From the NCBI GenBank assembly GCA_037128595.1, contig JBAXWB010000005.1, positions 1-64,000 on the forward strand: 64,000 bases of DNA. Direction: 5' to 3'. The stretch comes from a bacterium. GTDB taxonomy: Bacteria > Verrucomicrobiota > Kiritimatiellia > CAIKKV01 > CAITUY01. A program made the position numbers and the translations under genes. Below, one piece after another: positions 46,905 to 55,301 of this stretch. Under the pieces are notes generated by a model. It was not told the origin of the DNA. It saw only the letters and a list, made by a program, of their open reading frames with translations, and ran no database searches. Each line of letters opens with the position of its first letter. Position 1 is the first letter of the stretch.

Positions 46905-47720
46905 ATGTACCGTGAATTCTATAATCTCAGGGAGGGGCCCTTCAATGTTACCAGTGACCCTGGCTTCCTCTTTCTGAGTTCGACTCATCAGGAAGCCTTA
47001 GATCACCTGCGTTACGGGATCGAGCAGCGCAAGGGGTTCCTGGCCATCACCGGGGAGATCGGGGCCGGCAAAACGACCCTTTGTCGTGCTCTGGTGAACC
47101 AGCTTGACCCCAAGGTTAAGGTCGCGCTTATACTCAATGCTGTTTTGCCCGAAATTCAACTTCTGGAGGCCATTGTCGAGGAATTCGGGATTACCGCAGA
47201 GAAACGCACCAAGGGGTATTTGCTTAAAAAAATCAATCAATTCCTCCTGGAGCAACTTTCCTGCGGGAATAATGCGGTGTTGATTATTGATGAGGCCCAG
47301 AATATGCGCTTCTCGGCCCTTGAGACCGTGAGAATGCTCTCCAATCTGGAGACGGAGAAAGAGAAGCTTCTGCAAATTGTCCTGGTCGGCCAGCCGCAAT
47401 TGAAGGACAAGTTAAACGCACCGGAGCTGGTTCAGCTCAAGCAGCGGATTGCCGTCAGGTTCCATATCCGGGCGTTGAATGAGCCGGAGGTTGCCGGTTA
47501 TATCCAACATCGGCTTGCGGTGGCCGGCTCCCCGGGTCAAGTCGTATTCAGCCCTGAGGCGATCAAGGCCATTTACACTCATACCGGCGGAGTACCGCGG
47601 CTAATCAATATTCTGGCCGATAAGGCTCTTTTGAGGGGGTTTGTGATGGAGCGTTTTGCGTTAGATCACGTTCATGTCCAGGATTGCATCAAGGAACTTG
47701 ACGGCGAACATCTTGCCTGA
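46905..47720 (+). CDS. ExeA/GspA/MshM-like AAA ATPase
   Basis: A 271-residue ATPase starting MYREFYNLREGPFNVTSDP, the ExeA-family signature. Walker A GEIGAGKT (50-57), Walker B VLIIDEAQNM (125-134), sensor QIVLVGQPQL and the C-terminal HTGGVPRLINILADKAL helical region. ExeA with ExeB helps assemble the secretin in Aeromonas; MshM plays a like part in MSHA loci. No peptidoglycan-binding domain is fused, and there is no membrane helix, as in MshM. Confidence 0.9.
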   Translation: MYREFYNLREGPFNVTSDPGFLFLSSTHQEALDHLRYGIEQRKGFLAITGEIGAGKTTLCRALVNQLDPKVKVALILNAVLPEIQLLEAIVEEFGITAEKRTKGYLLKKINQFLLEQLSCGNNAVLIIDEAQNMRFSALETVRMLSNLETEKEKLLQIVLVGQPQLKDKLNAPELVQLKQRIAVRFHIRALNEPEVAGYIQHRLAVAGSPGQVVFSPEAIKAIYTHTGGVPRLINILADKALLRGFVMERFALDHVHVQDCIKELDGEHLA

Positions 47721-47731
47721 GGGACATTCTC

Positions 47732-48292
47732 ATGAGCACCATCAGCGATGCATTGAAAAAAGCCCAGAAACAGCGACTTGGAAATCGGGCATTGGATGAC
47801 GTTGTTCCACATGCCCCGACATTTGATCCTCAAAAACCGGTTCCGGTACCACCCTATGCCTCTGGCCGTCCAAGTTTTATCATGATTTTGGTTGGTGTCA
47901 CGATAGTGGCGCTGGCCTTGTTCTACTTCTTGTGTGGCTCGAACGAAGGGGGGCTTGGCAATGGCTTTTTATCAATTCCCGCCACCCATGCGGAGGTTGC
48001 GGCCAGCTCCCCGGAACCGGAGGGCGCTGATATCCCCCTGAAAAGTGTTGCCATGGGAGCGGGGGGCACTACGGATGTGGTAGTGAGCCAGTCGTCCCGC
48101 CCCAAGGTGGCGCGGCCAGATATTCCGGTGCTCAAAGGGATTTTCTACTCCGAGAAAAATCCCGTTGCGATCATCAATGGCACTGTCATGAAAGAAGGCG
48201 AACGGATCGGAGCCTATTACGTCGTCAAAATATCGGCCTACAGCGTCATGCTGAACTGCGATGGCGAGGAGTTCGAACTTAGACTCGAATAG
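47732..48292 (+). CDS. GspB-like partner of the ExeA-type ATPase
   Basis: A 186-residue bitopic protein. The N-terminus MSTISDALKKAQKQR is the GspB signature; one helix (IMILVGVTIVALALFYFL) and a disordered Ala/Pro/Ser linker follow, and the C-terminal domain (PVLKGIFYSEKNPVAIINGT, GERIGAYYVVKISAYSVML) is of the T2SSB/GspC-HR type that meets the secretin. It is 11 bases downstream of the ATPase gene and closes the pilus locus. Confidence 0.85.
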   Translation: MSTISDALKKAQKQRLGNRALDDVVPHAPTFDPQKPVPVPPYASGRPSFIMILVGVTIVALALFYFLCGSNEGGLGNGFLSIPATHAEVAASSPEPEGADIPLKSVAMGAGGTTDVVVSQSSRPKVARPDIPVLKGIFYSEKNPVAIINGTVMKEGERIGAYYVVKISAYSVMLNCDGEEFELRLE

Positions 48293-48293
48293 C

Positions 48294-48359
48294 AGGCCCG
48301 GTCAGGCTTGAACCGACGACCAATGGTGGTGAGATAACTCCTACGTACGCGCCGGGCCC
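48294..48359 (-). other. tRNA-like or degenerate tRNA
   Basis: On the minus strand, GGGCCCG (48353-48359) pairs with CGGGCCT (48294-48300) as a 7-bp acceptor-like stem. Next to it lies a T-arm with stem GTCGG/CTGAC, loop TTCAAGC (fits TTCRANY) and a preceding TGGTC like a variable loop. The total length of 66 bases is 6-10 short and no proper D-arm or anticodon arm folds, and CCA is not encoded. It begins 1 base past the GspB-like stop. Possibly a decayed tRNA or tRNA-derived element. Confidence 0.4.
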
Positions 48360-48383
48360 ATTACAGCAATCAACTGATTCGCC

Positions 48384-48538
48384 TGACCAGTCATCCAAGG
48401 GGCTTTTGCTTTGACCCCTCTGGCACAGGTTTCGACAGAGCGAAACCCTCCATAAAGATTGATAACATGAAAAAATCATGTGTTTTCCCAATGGAGGGAT
48501 GCGCTCCGTCGCATCCGCAGACCTTGACCAGTCATCCA
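48384..48538. repeat. Structured block bounded by 14-bp direct repeats
   Basis: TGACCAGTCATCCA occurs at 48384-48397 and 48525-48538. Between the copies lie hairpin 1 (GGTTTCG, loop ACAGAG, CGAAACC; 48428-48447), a CCCTCCAT/ATGGAGGG stem (48446-48453 with 48491-48498) enclosing ACATGA/TCATGT, and hairpin 3 (GGATGCG, loop CTCCGT, CGCATCC; 48497-48516). The 370-base gap between the pilus locus and the GH52 gene has no protein-coding evidence. Repeats could be a target duplication of a small element. Confidence 0.6.
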
Positions 48539-48593
48539 CGCGATCATTCTTCGAAGGGGCTGTTAATTCTGTGCTACTGTAAAAACAATCCTA

Positions 48594-48623
48594 TTGTGAC
48601 AATCGAAAATTATTGGGTAGTAT
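48594..48623 (+). promoter_or_regulatory. Possible promoter of the GH52 operon
   Basis: TTGTGA (48594-48599) and TAGTAT (48618-48623) with 18 bases between, 40 bases upstream of the GH52 start. ATTGTGACAAT around the -35 is an 11-base palindrome that may serve as an operator. Support is by consensus only. Confidence 0.35.
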
Positions 48624-48662
48624 GGGCTCTCACTTGCTAGGGAGAAACGGGATTATACAAAC

Positions 48663-50741
48663 ATGAAATCGTCATTTCACGCACATCATTCGCCCATGGG
48701 GGCTCATAGCTCATTAACGTGTGGTATGCATGGTGCCCGGGGCGGCATGGCCATGGAGAAGGGGCAACCTGCCGATGGCGGGGTATATGTGGGGTATGAG
48801 GACGAGACGGGGGGCCTTAATTTCCTGCCCCTGTTCGCCATGAATGAGGGTGAGCGGGCACGCTATGTCCAGGGAGGTCAGCCTGCTGGCGGGCAGCCGC
48901 GGGAGCGGGTGATTCCTGCAGACAAGATCACGCGGGACTACCGGTGGGCGTCCGATTCGTTCAGTGCGGAAGGGGTGAGTGTTGAGATCGTGACCCCATT
49001 CTTCTCGATTCCAGACCCGGCTGCCAGCTCCGCTACGGAACAAAAATATGCCTCCTGTCCGGCCAGCTTGATCAAGGTGAGTTGCGATAACCGTAAATCA
49101 AAGATCCCCCGGCGGTTTTTCTTTGCCATAGCCATGGACGGACGGTGGGCGGTGTCCTCGGGACAGGATGAGCCGTTCAAGTGCCTGACCCAGCGGGACA
49201 GGATGGGAATGGCCACGGAGGAGGAGGTGGAATCCTTTGTGAATTTTGATTTGCCCCATGCAATGCGGCGGCGTCATCGCACCCCGCATTTCCTGCTGGG
49301 CGGAACGGCAGGCTTTATTGCCGAAGCCAAGGCGGGTGAGAAGCGCGAACTGCTGATCAGCGTAGGGTATTTCAAGCAGGGGAACGCCACGACGGGCAAG
49401 AATGCGAAGTACTGGTACACCCGCTATTTCAGCAATCTTGAAGAGGTGTTGCGCTATTCCCTTGAGACGGCTCCCTGTTATTTGGCTGAAGCCGAAGCAC
49501 GTGATGCCGAGTTGGCGTCTGCCAAACTGACGGAAGAACAGAAATTCCTGATCGCCCATGCCACGCACAGCTACTGGGGCTCGACCGAGTGGTTGGATGA
49601 CGGGGGGCGCCCGCGCTGGGTGGTCAACGAAGGTGAGTACCTGATGATGAATACCTTTGACCTCACCGTGGATATGTTGTTCTTTGAAATGCGGTTCAAT
49701 CCCTGGACGGTGCGTAATGTGCTGGATCAGTTTGTGAGTGAGTACCGTTATTATGACCAGGTGTTTGAGCCTGGGAAACCGGGTAAACTCTACGAGGGCG
49801 GGATCGCCTTCACCCATGACATGGGGGTCATGAACCAGTTCAGTCCATCGGGGCGCAGCAGCTATGAGGTCGCCGGATTGGATCGCGAATGTTTTTCCTT
49901 CATGACCTGTGAGCAGTTGGCCAACTGGGTCTGCTGTGCCGGTGTCTATTTTGCCCAGACCCGGGATGCCGATTTCCTGGTCAGGAATCGCGGGATCCTT
50001 GAGGATTGCCTGAGGAGTCTGCAGCATCGCGATCACCCCGATCCCCGGAAGCGAACCGGCATCATGAAATGCGAAAGCTCTTTCACTCAGGGCGGGGGAG
50101 AGATTACTACCTATGACTCTCTCGACCATTCGCTCGGGCAGGCGCGCAACAATATCTATCTCGCCTCCAAATGCTGGGCCTCCTATCTGGCGTTGGAGTA
50201 TATGTTTCAGACGCTTGGGGCTGGCGACAAGGCGGACGAATGCGTGAAAGCGGCCAAATTGTGCGCCAAATCGCTGGTAAAAGGCTTCAGTAAGAAGTTA
50301 GGGTTTATCCCTGCGGTGTTGGAGGGGGATAACCAAAGCGCCATCATTCCTGTCATCGAGGGGCTGATTTTCCCGCATGAAATGGGATTGAAGGAGGCGT
50401 TGTCCTTCAAGGGGCCATACGGGAGCCTCATGAAAACCCTGAAGCGGCACCTGGAGAATGTCCTGGTGGAGGGGGTCTGTCTGTATCCGGATGGCGGATG
50501 GAAGTTGTCCGCAACGGCGGATAATTCCTGGATGAGCAAAATCAACCTCTGCCAGCATATCGCCGGCACGATTCTCGGGGTGAAACAAGGGAAGGCTGGA
50601 GCCGTCGCCGATCATGCTCATGCGGAATGGGAGCGTAATGGATCCGAGTTTGAGGCCTGCTCGGATCAGTTCAAGTCGGGCAAGGCGGTGGGAAGCAAGT
50701 ACTATCCGCGAATTGTCACAAATATCCTTTGGATGAAGTAA
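48663..50741 (+). CDS. GH52 beta-xylosidase
   Basis: A 692-residue retaining beta-xylosidase of family GH52, recognised by similarity throughout to the Geobacillus enzyme: NAHHSPMGA-type start (HAHHSPMGAHSSLTCG), WVVNEGEYLMMNTFDLTVD with the nucleophile Glu (about 323), and EITTYDSLDHSLGQARNN with the acid/base Asp (about 484), plus the end SKYYPRIVTNILWMK. No signal peptide: it acts on imported xylo-oligosaccharides. It opens a sugar operon, with the next gene 28 bases downstream. Confidence 0.93.
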   Translation: MKSSFHAHHSPMGAHSSLTCGMHGARGGMAMEKGQPADGGVYVGYEDETGGLNFLPLFAMNEGERARYVQGGQPAGGQPRERVIPADKITRDYRWASDSFSAEGVSVEIVTPFFSIPDPAASSATEQKYASCPASLIKVSCDNRKSKIPRRFFFAIAMDGRWAVSSGQDEPFKCLTQRDRMGMATEEEVESFVNFDLPHAMRRRHRTPHFLLGGTAGFIAEAKAGEKRELLISVGYFKQGNATTGKNAKYWYTRYFSNLEEVLRYSLETAPCYLAEAEARDAELASAKLTEEQKFLIAHATHSYWGSTEWLDDGGRPRWVVNEGEYLMMNTFDLTVDMLFFEMRFNPWTVRNVLDQFVSEYRYYDQVFEPGKPGKLYEGGIAFTHDMGVMNQFSPSGRSSYEVAGLDRECFSFMTCEQLANWVCCAGVYFAQTRDADFLVRNRGILEDCLRSLQHRDHPDPRKRTGIMKCESSFTQGGGEITTYDSLDHSLGQARNNIYLASKCWASYLALEYMFQTLGAGDKADECVKAAKLCAKSLVKGFSKKLGFIPAVLEGDNQSAIIPVIEGLIFPHEMGLKEALSFKGPYGSLMKTLKRHLENVLVEGVCLYPDGGWKLSATADNSWMSKINLCQHIAGTILGVKQGKAGAVADHAHAEWERNGSEFEACSDQFKSGKAVGSKYYPRIVTNILWMK

Positions 50742-50769
50742 CGATTAACACAGAAATGTAGAGATTTTC

Positions 50770-52824
50770 ATGAAGATAAAAAAAGTATCAAAGAGTCCGA
50801 TCACCTGTTCGGGGCCGGAATTGGTGGCCTCGCGATTCCGCCAGATCCATTTGGATTTCCATACTTCTGAACTGATCCCGGATGTAGGGGCTAAATTTGA
50901 CGCAGATACCTTCGGAAACATACTGGACGAGGCACGGGTAAACTGGATTACCCTGTTCGCCAAGTGCCACCATGGGATGAGCTATTACCCGACCCAGGCC
51001 GGGACGATTCACCCGAGTCTGAAATTTGATCTATTGGGTGAGCAGATTGAGACGTGTCGCCAGCGTGGCATCGTGACCCCGGCTTACCTCAGTGTGCGGG
51101 TCGATGAACATCATGCGAAGGTGAACCACGACTGGATTGGTCATCTCAAGGATGGCAAGTACTGGAAATGGGGCGAGACCCTGGCGCCCGGCTGGTACAA
51201 CCACTGTATGAACAATCCGGCCTACGTGGATGAACTGGAGGCCCAGGCCGTTGAGGTGCTGAAGTGGTACGACGTGGAAGGGCTGTTCTTCGACATGTGC
51301 TACAATCCGGATCCCGGCTGTTATTGTCCCCGGTGTTACGACAGCATGAAGCGGCGCGGACTGGACTTCACCAGCGACGAGGATCACCGGAAGCATGAAT
51401 TCCTGATAACCCGCGAGTATACGCAGCGCCTGACCAAGGCGATCCGGAAGGTCAAGAAGAACGCCACCATCTTTTTCAATGGCCGCATGCGGCCCGGTAT
51501 TGCCGAGGAACTCGATGTCTTTACGCACATCGAGATCGAGGCGTTGCCCACTGGTGGCTGGGGTTACGCCTTCTTCCCGATCCATGCCCGCTATGGCCGG
51601 GTCCTGCCGCGTCCGCTTCAGGGAATGACGGCCCGCTTCCACAAGAGCTGGGCCGATTTCGGAGGGGTAAAAACGGTTGATCAGATGATGTTTGAGACGG
51701 GCACCATCTTGTCTGCCGGGGCCGTGATGAATGTGGGCGACCAGTGCCACCCGCGTGGTGAACTGGACAAAGGTGCCTACGAGGTGATCGGCGCGGCTTT
51801 CAAGCATGTTGAAAAATGCGAACCCTGGTGTGTGGGGGCCAAGGCGGTGGCGGAGATCGGCGTGATGATGCTTCCCGGGGCCCCTGAGGAAGCCGGGAAG
51901 GCGGTTGGGGCGGGACACATGGCGGGCATTCAGGAAGCGGTGGACGGTGCCGGGCGGATGCTGCTGGAATTAAAGCAGCAGTTCAATCTGATCTATCCTG
52001 ATACCGATTTGAAAGATTACAAGGTCGTGATCCTACCGGACAGCGGTATGGTCGAAGCCCCCCTGCAGAAAGCTCTGAAAGTTTTCATCGATCAGGGCGG
52101 CGCGGTCATTGCCTCTCACCAGGCCTCCTTGCAGGACGGCAAGTTCCTCTGTCCCGGTCTGCCGGTCCGATATGAGGGCGGGAACCCGAGCGCGCCCTGC
52201 TATCTGGATTTGGGCAAGACCCTGGGCCAGGGCTGGCCGCAAAGCAAATTCGTCTTTTACGAGGCAAGCACGTTCGTCAAACCGTTAAAAGGGGCGTTGG
52301 AGTTGGGCCGGCTGGTCAGCTCTTACTTCAACCGGAGCTATGATCATTTTTCCTCCCATAACCAGACTCCGTACGACCAAACCACGGATTATCCGGTAGT
52401 CGTCGTGAAGGGCCGGGTGGCGTATATTTCAACGGAGGTATTCAAGGCCTACAGGAGCCATGCTTACTCGCTCTACAAGAGCATCGTGGCGCGTGTGCTC
52501 GAACAGGTTTTCCCGCAACCTCTGGTGAAGACGCATGCCCCATCGGCCATGGAAATCTCTGTCAATCGTCAGGCGAAGCCGAAGCGGTTGGTGGCACATC
52601 TGGTTAACTTTCAACCCCAGCGGCGCCACATCGCGGTGGAGTGGATCGAGGAGCTTTACCCGGTGCGGGACATTCCCTTGTCCGTTCGGGTCGGCAAACG
52701 GCCGGCCTCTGTCTATCTAGCCCCGTCCGGTGAGGCCCTGCCCTTTACCATGGAGGGCGAGTACTGCTGGCTTGTAGTGCCCGAAGTGAAAGCGCACCTG
52801 CTAGTCGTGTTCGAAGGGGTGTAG
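50770..52824 (+). CDS. GHL6/GH42-like glycoside hydrolase with beta-galactosidase trimerisation-type domain
   Basis: A 684-residue cytoplasmic protein. Residues 25-330 are a TIM barrel of the hypothetical glycosyl hydrolase 6 type (RQIHLDFHTSELIPDVG, EGLFFDMCYNPDPGCYCPRC); from about 380 to 570 is the class I glutaminase-like fold of the GH42 trimerisation domain (VVILPDSGMVEAPLQKALKV, GGAVIASH). A small beta-domain closes it. The activity is not known; alpha-L-fucosidase-like and beta-galactosidase-like enzymes share this plan. Asp/Glu in FFDMC and THIEIEALP are active-site candidates. Confidence 0.75.
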   Translation: MKIKKVSKSPITCSGPELVASRFRQIHLDFHTSELIPDVGAKFDADTFGNILDEARVNWITLFAKCHHGMSYYPTQAGTIHPSLKFDLLGEQIETCRQRGIVTPAYLSVRVDEHHAKVNHDWIGHLKDGKYWKWGETLAPGWYNHCMNNPAYVDELEAQAVEVLKWYDVEGLFFDMCYNPDPGCYCPRCYDSMKRRGLDFTSDEDHRKHEFLITREYTQRLTKAIRKVKKNATIFFNGRMRPGIAEELDVFTHIEIEALPTGGWGYAFFPIHARYGRVLPRPLQGMTARFHKSWADFGGVKTVDQMMFETGTILSAGAVMNVGDQCHPRGELDKGAYEVIGAAFKHVEKCEPWCVGAKAVAEIGVMMLPGAPEEAGKAVGAGHMAGIQEAVDGAGRMLLELKQQFNLIYPDTDLKDYKVVILPDSGMVEAPLQKALKVFIDQGGAVIASHQASLQDGKFLCPGLPVRYEGGNPSAPCYLDLGKTLGQGWPQSKFVFYEASTFVKPLKGALELGRLVSSYFNRSYDHFSSHNQTPYDQTTDYPVVVVKGRVAYISTEVFKAYRSHAYSLYKSIVARVLEQVFPQPLVKTHAPSAMEISVNRQAKPKRLVAHLVNFQPQRRHIAVEWIEELYPVRDIPLSVRVGKRPASVYLAPSGEALPFTMEGEYCWLVVPEVKAHLLVVFEGV

Positions 52825-52880
52825 CCGGAAACGAGTGATTCAAAAACTGATCTTCAAACAAAACACAGGATAAAAAGACA

Positions 52881-54455
52881 ATGCCAGTTAAAATTGCGGT
52901 TATTGGGGCGGGGAGCATCGGGTTTACCCGGGGGTTGATGAGGGATATTCTTGCGGTTCCGGAATTCCGGGATGCCGAATTCAGGTTCATGGATATCAAT
53001 GCCCTGAACTTGGATATGATTGCGCAGCTTGCCCGCCGGGATATCAAGGCCAACAAGTTGCCGGCTAAAATCGTCACAACGACCGATCGGCGTAAGGCCA
53101 TCGCGGGCGCAGAGTTTGTGGTGAACACGACCCGGATTGGCGGGCTGGAGGCCTTTAAACTGGATGTCGATATTCCTCTCAAATACGGGGTCGATCAGTG
53201 CGTTGGCGACACGCTGTGTGCCGGCGGCATCATGTATGGGCAGCGCAATATCCCCCAGATTCTGGCGTTCTGCAAAGATATCCGCGAAGTAGCCGCCCCC
53301 GGTTGTCTGTTCTTGAATTACGCCAACCCGAATGCCATGAACACCTGGGCGGCGATCAAATATGGCGGCGTGCCGACATTGGGCTTATGTCACGGGGTGC
53401 AGGGTGGTCACTGGCAGATTACCGAAGTGATCAAGTTGTTGGTGAATGGCAATAAGAAGCCCGGTTCGAAAGGCTATGTCAATATCACCCCGAAGGAGGT
53501 GGATATCATCTGTGCCGGGATCAACCATCAGACGTGGTATACCCAGGTTCGTTATCAGGGTGCCGATTGGACTGGACGGTTGCTGGAGGGGTTTGAAAAG
53601 CATCCGGCCTTCAGTAAGTCGGAGAAAGTGCGCATCGATATGCTCAAGCGCTTCGGGTACTACACCACCGAATCCAACGGGCATGTTTCGGAATATGTCG
53701 CCTGGTATCGGAAACGCCCCGCGGAACTGCACCAGTGGATTGACATGGGGTCTTGGATTGATGGCGAGACGGGCGGCTACCTGCGGGTCTGCACCGAGGG
53801 CCGGAACTGGTTTGAGACGGACTTCCCCAACTGGATGAAGGGTAAGCCGGAGGTGTTCTCCCCTGAGAAACGGGGTCATGAGCACTGCAGTTACATCATT
53901 GAGGGACTGAAGACAGGGCGTGTCTACCGGGGGCACTTCAACCTCACCAATAATGGTTGTATCACCAACCTGCCGGACGACGCGATTGTGGAAGTGCCTG
54001 CTTATGTCGACCGGAACGGGATCAGTGTTCCCAAGGTCGGTGATCTGCCCCTGGGGTGCGCGGCCATATGCAATGCCTCCATCAGCGTGCAGCGGCTCGC
54101 GGTCGAAGCGGCAGTGCATGGCGACGTGAATCTGCTTAAGCAGGCCGTGTTGATGGATCCCCTGTCCTCGGCCGTGTGTACGCCACCTGAAATCTCCCAG
54201 ATGGTTGATGAGATGCTGGTGGCGCAGGCCCGCTGGTTGCCGCAGTATAAGGTGGCGGTTCCGGCCGCCAAGGCCCGGTTCGCCTCGGAGGCAAAACTCG
54301 GCCTTCACAGCACGGAAGGGGCCGCGCGCCTCAAGACAAAGACGGTGGAAGAAATGAAGCAGAATGCTGCCGCTGCACGTCGTAATGCCGGGGCGGCCGA
54401 TAAGGCCATGGCTCAGCGCAAGCAGGCGGCTCAGTTCACTGGGAAAAAGCGGTGA
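52881..54455 (+). CDS. GH4 family NAD-dependent alpha-glycosidase
   Basis: A 524-residue GH4 enzyme, which cleaves glycosides through oxidation at C3 with NAD and a metal. NAD motif GAGSIGFT (9-16), NYANPNAMNTWA (146-157), metal Cys170-His171 in LCHGVQ and His216 in AGINHQTWY. The sequence is closer to the alpha-galactosidase/alpha-glucosiduronase side than 6-phospho-glycosidases. In a xylan setting an alpha-glucuronidase role is a reasonable guess. The last 60 residues are Lys/Ala-rich, an extension beyond the usual fold. Confidence 0.88.
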   Translation: MPVKIAVIGAGSIGFTRGLMRDILAVPEFRDAEFRFMDINALNLDMIAQLARRDIKANKLPAKIVTTTDRRKAIAGAEFVVNTTRIGGLEAFKLDVDIPLKYGVDQCVGDTLCAGGIMYGQRNIPQILAFCKDIREVAAPGCLFLNYANPNAMNTWAAIKYGGVPTLGLCHGVQGGHWQITEVIKLLVNGNKKPGSKGYVNITPKEVDIICAGINHQTWYTQVRYQGADWTGRLLEGFEKHPAFSKSEKVRIDMLKRFGYYTTESNGHVSEYVAWYRKRPAELHQWIDMGSWIDGETGGYLRVCTEGRNWFETDFPNWMKGKPEVFSPEKRGHEHCSYIIEGLKTGRVYRGHFNLTNNGCITNLPDDAIVEVPAYVDRNGISVPKVGDLPLGCAAICNASISVQRLAVEAAVHGDVNLLKQAVLMDPLSSAVCTPPEISQMVDEMLVAQARWLPQYKVAVPAAKARFASEAKLGLHSTEGAARLKTKTVEEMKQNAAAARRNAGAADKAMAQRKQAAQFTGKKR

Positions 54456-54525
54456 TTGTCAGGGGTAGTCTGGAATTGAACGATGAACACGTGATCCGGA
54501 TTTAAAAACAAACAGGACGTTAAGA

Positions 54526-55230
54526 ATGAAAAGATCTGAAATCAATGACATTATGCGCGAAGGACTGACGTTCTTGAAAAAAATGAACTTCCTGATGCCG
54601 CCGTTTGCCCATTGGTCTCCATCCGACTGGAAGCGCAAGGGCCCGGAATGCCGCGATATCATTGATCAGCAACTCGGCTGGGATATCACGGATTTTGGAT
54701 CCGGTGATTTCAAGAAAGTGGGATTGCTGCTCATTACGATACGCAATGGGAAACTTTCTGATCTCAAAAAGGAAAACGGCAAGAGCTACGCCGAGAAAAT
54801 CATGATCGTCAAAGAAAATCAGCTCACCCCGACCCATTTTCATTTTCACAAGATGGAAGACATCATCAACCGGGGTGGCGGCAACCTGGTCATCCGGCTG
54901 TGGAATTCCACGCCCGGCGAGAAACTGGCCCAATCACCTGTTACCGTGGCCATGGATGGGGTCCGGGTCAAGGTTAAGGCAGGCGAGACCATCACACTGA
55001 AACCGGGTGAATCCGTTTGTCTGCCCCAACGCCTTTATCACCGGTTTTGGGGTCAGCCTGGCAAGGGCATGGTCCTTGTCGGCGAAGTCAGTCGCGTCAA
55101 TGATGACCATGTGGACAACCGATTCCTCGACCCTGCAGGCCGATTCCCGGAAATTGAAGAGGATGTGGCTCCTCTGCATCTGTTATGTAAAGACTACGCC
55201 ACCTATTATCGTGGCTTTCGCCATGCGTGA
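54526..55230 (+). CDS. D-lyxose ketol-isomerase
   Basis: A 234-residue cupin that interconverts D-lyxose and D-xylulose (also mannose/fructose). The N-terminus MKRSEINDIMREGLTFL and the metal cluster HFHFHKMED (His104-Asp112) with a distal His172 in LPQRLYHRF are as in known D-lyxose isomerases. Next to GH52 and GH4 genes it suggests pentose flow to D-xylulose. AGGAC-type sequence only upstream; start by homology. Confidence 0.9.
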   Translation: MKRSEINDIMREGLTFLKKMNFLMPPFAHWSPSDWKRKGPECRDIIDQQLGWDITDFGSGDFKKVGLLLITIRNGKLSDLKKENGKSYAEKIMIVKENQLTPTHFHFHKMEDIINRGGGNLVIRLWNSTPGEKLAQSPVTVAMDGVRVKVKAGETITLKPGESVCLPQRLYHRFWGQPGKGMVLVGEVSRVNDDHVDNRFLDPAGRFPEIEEDVAPLHLLCKDYATYYRGFRHA

Positions 55231-55301
55231 TCCCGCCTCTGCCGTTAGCCAGAATGGAATCAAATTGCCGGTGACCCGGCAATTATGTAAAATTTGCGGC
55301 T

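Noticed and set aside
31190-48292. Pure type II secretion system
   Set aside because: PilT-like ATPase, PilM/N/O-type genes and minor pilin triads favour a pilus or hybrid; GspC and GspL/M as such are not seen.
49098-50129. Minus-strand open frame of 343 codons
   Set aside because: Antisense to the GH52 gene, which matches its family along the whole length.
53385-54308. Minus-strand open frame of 307 codons
   Set aside because: Antisense to the GH4 gene; no motifs.
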